Source of the DNA: Candidatus Trichofilum aggregatum | GTDB taxonomy: Bacteria; Chloroflexota; Anaerolineae; Promineifilales; Promineifilaceae | NCBI GenBank assembly: GCA_016716885.1 | Contig: JADJUV010000121.1 | Coordinates: forward strand, 1-24,433 | Length of the DNA stretch: 24,433 nt | Direction of reading: 5' to 3' | Shown: positions 22,921 through 24,433 of the stretch, piece by piece | How the letters are laid out: every line of letters starts with the position of its first letter | Numbering within the stretch: the first letter of the stretch is position 1 | Position numbers and translations under genes: made by a program | Notes under the pieces: generated by a model | The model's input: the letters and a program-made list of their open reading frames with translations, nothing else | The model's database searches: none | What the model was told of the DNA's origin: nothing

Positions 22921-22949
22921 AAAGCCCGGTGATTCACCGGGCTTTTTTG
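22921..22949 (+). terminator. Rho-independent terminator
   Basis: AGCCCGGT-GATTC-ACCGGGCT followed by TTTTT, with AAAA on the left flank. It ends the small membrane protein gene. Confidence 0.9.
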
Positions 22950-22982
22950 TTGGCGAGGTTTGAAAACAGGTCAATAAAACTC

Positions 22983-23011
22983 TTGATAAATAATTCCGTA
23001 TACGGTATTAT
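22983..23011 (+). promoter_or_regulatory. Sigma-70-type promoter
   Basis: TTGATA (22983-22988), a 17-base spacer and TATTAT (23006-23011) match the consensus well. Transcription would start near 23018, about 24 bases before the next ATG. Confidence 0.8.
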
Positions 23012-23015
23012 TTAT
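22986..23015. promoter_or_regulatory. Near-perfect 30-bp palindromic operator over the promoter
   Basis: The left half ATAAATAATTCCGTA meets TACGGTATTATTTAT, its reverse complement with one mismatch. The dyad covers the spacer and -10 element, the position of a repressor site. Confidence 0.75.
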
Positions 23016-23041
23016 ACATCAAGCCAACAGGAATGATTCAA

Positions 23042-23513
23042 ATGGCAAACGCAACCCGAAAGCAAGAAACCGAAAACAGCATTATTGAAATCAAACTTAC
23101 CCGCACAGTAAATGATAAAACCGCTTACCTGGACGGCTATAGCCTCAAATCAGGTCGTGAGATTTACGAAATTTACGAGGTCAAAATTACCGGCAAGAAA
23201 AGCGGCAAATCTATCTGGGCATCCGGAAAACCGGGTGGGTTTGCCTTCTTCAGCACCGCCATCAGCGGAAAAACTTCCGGCTGGTGCGTTTGCCAGAATT
23301 GGCGACTCCTACATAAGCAAAACTGTATATGACATTTGCATGGCGATGATTGCGGAGCTGGATGCAGCATTAATCAAGTCCGAGGAGCAAATCGCCATCG
23401 AAACAACCGAGGCTCAAATCAAGGTCACACGCGACAACTGGCAAGAAAGCCCAGAAGAAAAAAGTCACCGTCGCCTCATGCGTGAAATGGAACACGCAAA
23501 CAGTGATTATTGA
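23042..23513 (+). pseudogene. Unknown protein, single frameshift
   Basis: The ATG at 23042 has AGGAA nine bases upstream; the ATG at 23033 is too close to it. The first frame reads MANATRKQETENSIIEIKL through GGFAFFSTAISGKTSG. Around 23280 the coding signal moves to another frame, ARIGDSYISKTVYDICMAMI, and ends EMEHANSDY at 23513. One extra base in CCGGCTGGTGC would explain it. The joined protein of about 155 residues has a beta-rich N-terminal half and a charged helical C-terminal half. I recognise no family. Base composition is more AT-rich than the neighbours, and there is no GCGGCCGC site. The strong promoter with a palindromic operator suggests tight control. Confidence 0.55.
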
Positions 23514-23627
23514 TTGCCGAGCAAGAAGCCCAGTGGCCGCAATTAGTAGATTTCTAGTTTATCGGTTAGTGAGCAACCAAAAGTAACCTTCACCGGGTAG
23601 GTGGTTAAACCCGGCAATGAGGAACTC

Positions 23628-24335
23628 GTGGACACAAAAACACCCCCCCAAGACTTGCCCGAATACCGGTGGCCCAATCTGTCTGTGGTGGTCAGGCAGT
23701 ACTTAGTCAGGGATGATCAGGGTCGCTATGGGATTGGTCGTGTCGATCACCGGCGCGAAATTATCTGGGCGCATCCAATCACTACCCGCGCCGAGATGAC
23801 TGCCCCCAAGGAATTGGGACTACCATCCAATGCCATCATCATAACTAATTCGGCCTGGCATCTCCAGGCAGATGGCACTTATACCGGCTGGTGGTTTGAT
23901 GACAACGTGCCGACTTTCCCGGAAACTGTTCCACCGGAGATGATCCGAAAGTTGGAGATTGCTGATGATCTAGGATGGATGTTGCCGGATTGGGTTGCAG
24001 ACGAGGCCCTGGCCGGTAGTGAGCAGATGGGTCATTGGAACTATGGTGCTATCTTAGGAAAAGTTGGCGGAGAGCCACCCACCAAAGGGCAAAAAACCGG
24101 AGAAATGAACATTGCCCAGGCAGTGGATTATGCCAAAGAGGTCGGCGAAGAGGTAACCGACAGAGGGTTGCGCCTGGCATGTAAGAATAATTACATCCCC
24201 GGAAGCCGAAAAATAGGACGTGATTGGCTGATCACCTATGAGGGGATGAATTACTACCTGGATAATAGGCCCAAGAGGGGGCCGCGAACGGGGCAAAACA
24301 GCCCCGCAACGAAACCAGCAATCGGTTTTGAATAA
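23628..24335 (+). CDS. Protein with C-terminal excisionase/MerR-like DNA-binding domain
   Basis: I choose the GTG at 23628, which has GAGGAA six bases upstream, over the GTG at 23601; this gives 235 residues. The N-terminal part is unassigned (SVVVRQYLVRDDQGRYGIGR, then LGLPSNAIIITNSAWHLQAD). From about residue 160 the sequence reads MNIAQAVDYAKEVGEEVTDR, then KNNYIPGSRKIGRDWLITYE and YYLDNRP, the pattern of excisionase-like winged helix-turn-helix domains (a helix-turn-helix followed by ipGsrkiGRxWli). DNA binding is therefore likely; excision, replication control or transcription control are all possible. No GCGGCCGC site is present. Confidence 0.65.
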   Translation: MDTKTPPQDLPEYRWPNLSVVVRQYLVRDDQGRYGIGRVDHRREIIWAHPITTRAEMTAPKELGLPSNAIIITNSAWHLQADGTYTGWWFDDNVPTFPETVPPEMIRKLEIADDLGWMLPDWVADEALAGSEQMGHWNYGAILGKVGGEPPTKGQKTGEMNIAQAVDYAKEVGEEVTDRGLRLACKNNYIPGSRKIGRDWLITYEGMNYYLDNRPKRGPRTGQNSPATKPAIGFE

Positions 24336-24355
24336 GAGTTCTCTGGGCGAACGCA

Positions 24356-24433
24356 ATGAAGCAACAAGCATTGGGGATCTGCGATAACTGTCTGAGCGAG
24401 ATACCCCGCGACGAGTGGTATACCAGCAAGGGC
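24356..24433 (+). CDS. Start of a gene cut by the window edge, CxxC motif
   Basis: An ATG 20 bases after the preceding stop opens a frame that runs to the window end (26 codons). It begins MKQQALGICDNCLSEIPRDE, with a Cys-x-x-Cys that could be half of a zinc ribbon. The ribosome binding site is weak. Confidence 0.4.
   Translation, partial: MKQQALGICDNCLSEIPRDEWYTSKG

Noticed and set aside
1..24433. tRNA, rRNA or known riboswitch
   Set aside because: No cloverleaf, rRNA core or recognised riboswitch sequence was seen on either strand by eye.

Overview
The window looks like part of a mobilizable plasmid or integrative element from a GC-moderate bacterium, most likely a Chloroflexota (Anaerolineae-type) lineage. 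The lineage call is inference from gene content: a PHAX-type RNA-binding domain protein, DUF2637, DUF4417 and DUF4326 proteins and a SWIM/DnaA_N fusion. It is not supported by any rRNA or marker gene. Nearly all genes carry strong AAGGAG ribosome binding sites, and many stop and start codons overlap as ATGA.

Layout: 1-2012 holds two frame-broken plus-strand genes, a SWIM zinc finger joined to a DnaA N-terminal domain and an unknown protein. 2146-4226 is a minus-strand operon of phage-type antirepressor, small DNA-binding protein and PHAX-domain protein, with a promoter carrying five tandem 8-bp repeats. 4790-10066 is a plus-strand nucleic-acid block: RNase HI, DUF4326, a small protein, an 845-aa protein, SSB and a small membrane protein. 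10067-11571 is a 1.5-kb gene-free stretch filled with degenerate repeats and framed by 80-bp direct repeats. 11572-18097 holds two small membrane proteins and a mobilization cluster: accessory protein, minimal relaxase, VirD4/TraG coupling protein, DUF4417, DUF2637-HTH and a membrane protein. 18289-20472 is a decayed second copy of the 845-aa gene. A helicase fragment, a frame-broken exonuclease I gene and small accessory genes follow.

The most notable item is the 845-aa protein and its decayed paralogue. In order it shows a DGxGxIS-like motif, a KG motif, a DGD motif in a context resembling the beta-prime NADFDGDQMAVH loop, and an LGxxxN...VIDxxVKTG block. This order matches cellular RNA-dependent RNA polymerases and YonO-type single-chain RNA polymerases. 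I infer a divergent two-barrel RNA polymerase carried by a mobile element next to RNase HI and SSB. Only two of the three catalytic aspartates can be aligned.

Other strong signals are about 37 copies of the palindrome GCGGCCGC (roughly one expected by chance), missing from several blocks that may be later arrivals; the bacterial PHAX-like domain; and the repeat-rich gene-free region, a candidate origin, centromere or noncoding RNA locus. Seven or more loci carry single-base frameshifts, so either the element is decaying or the assembly has residual indel errors. The ~150-bp deletion in the second polymerase-like copy argues that some of the decay is real.
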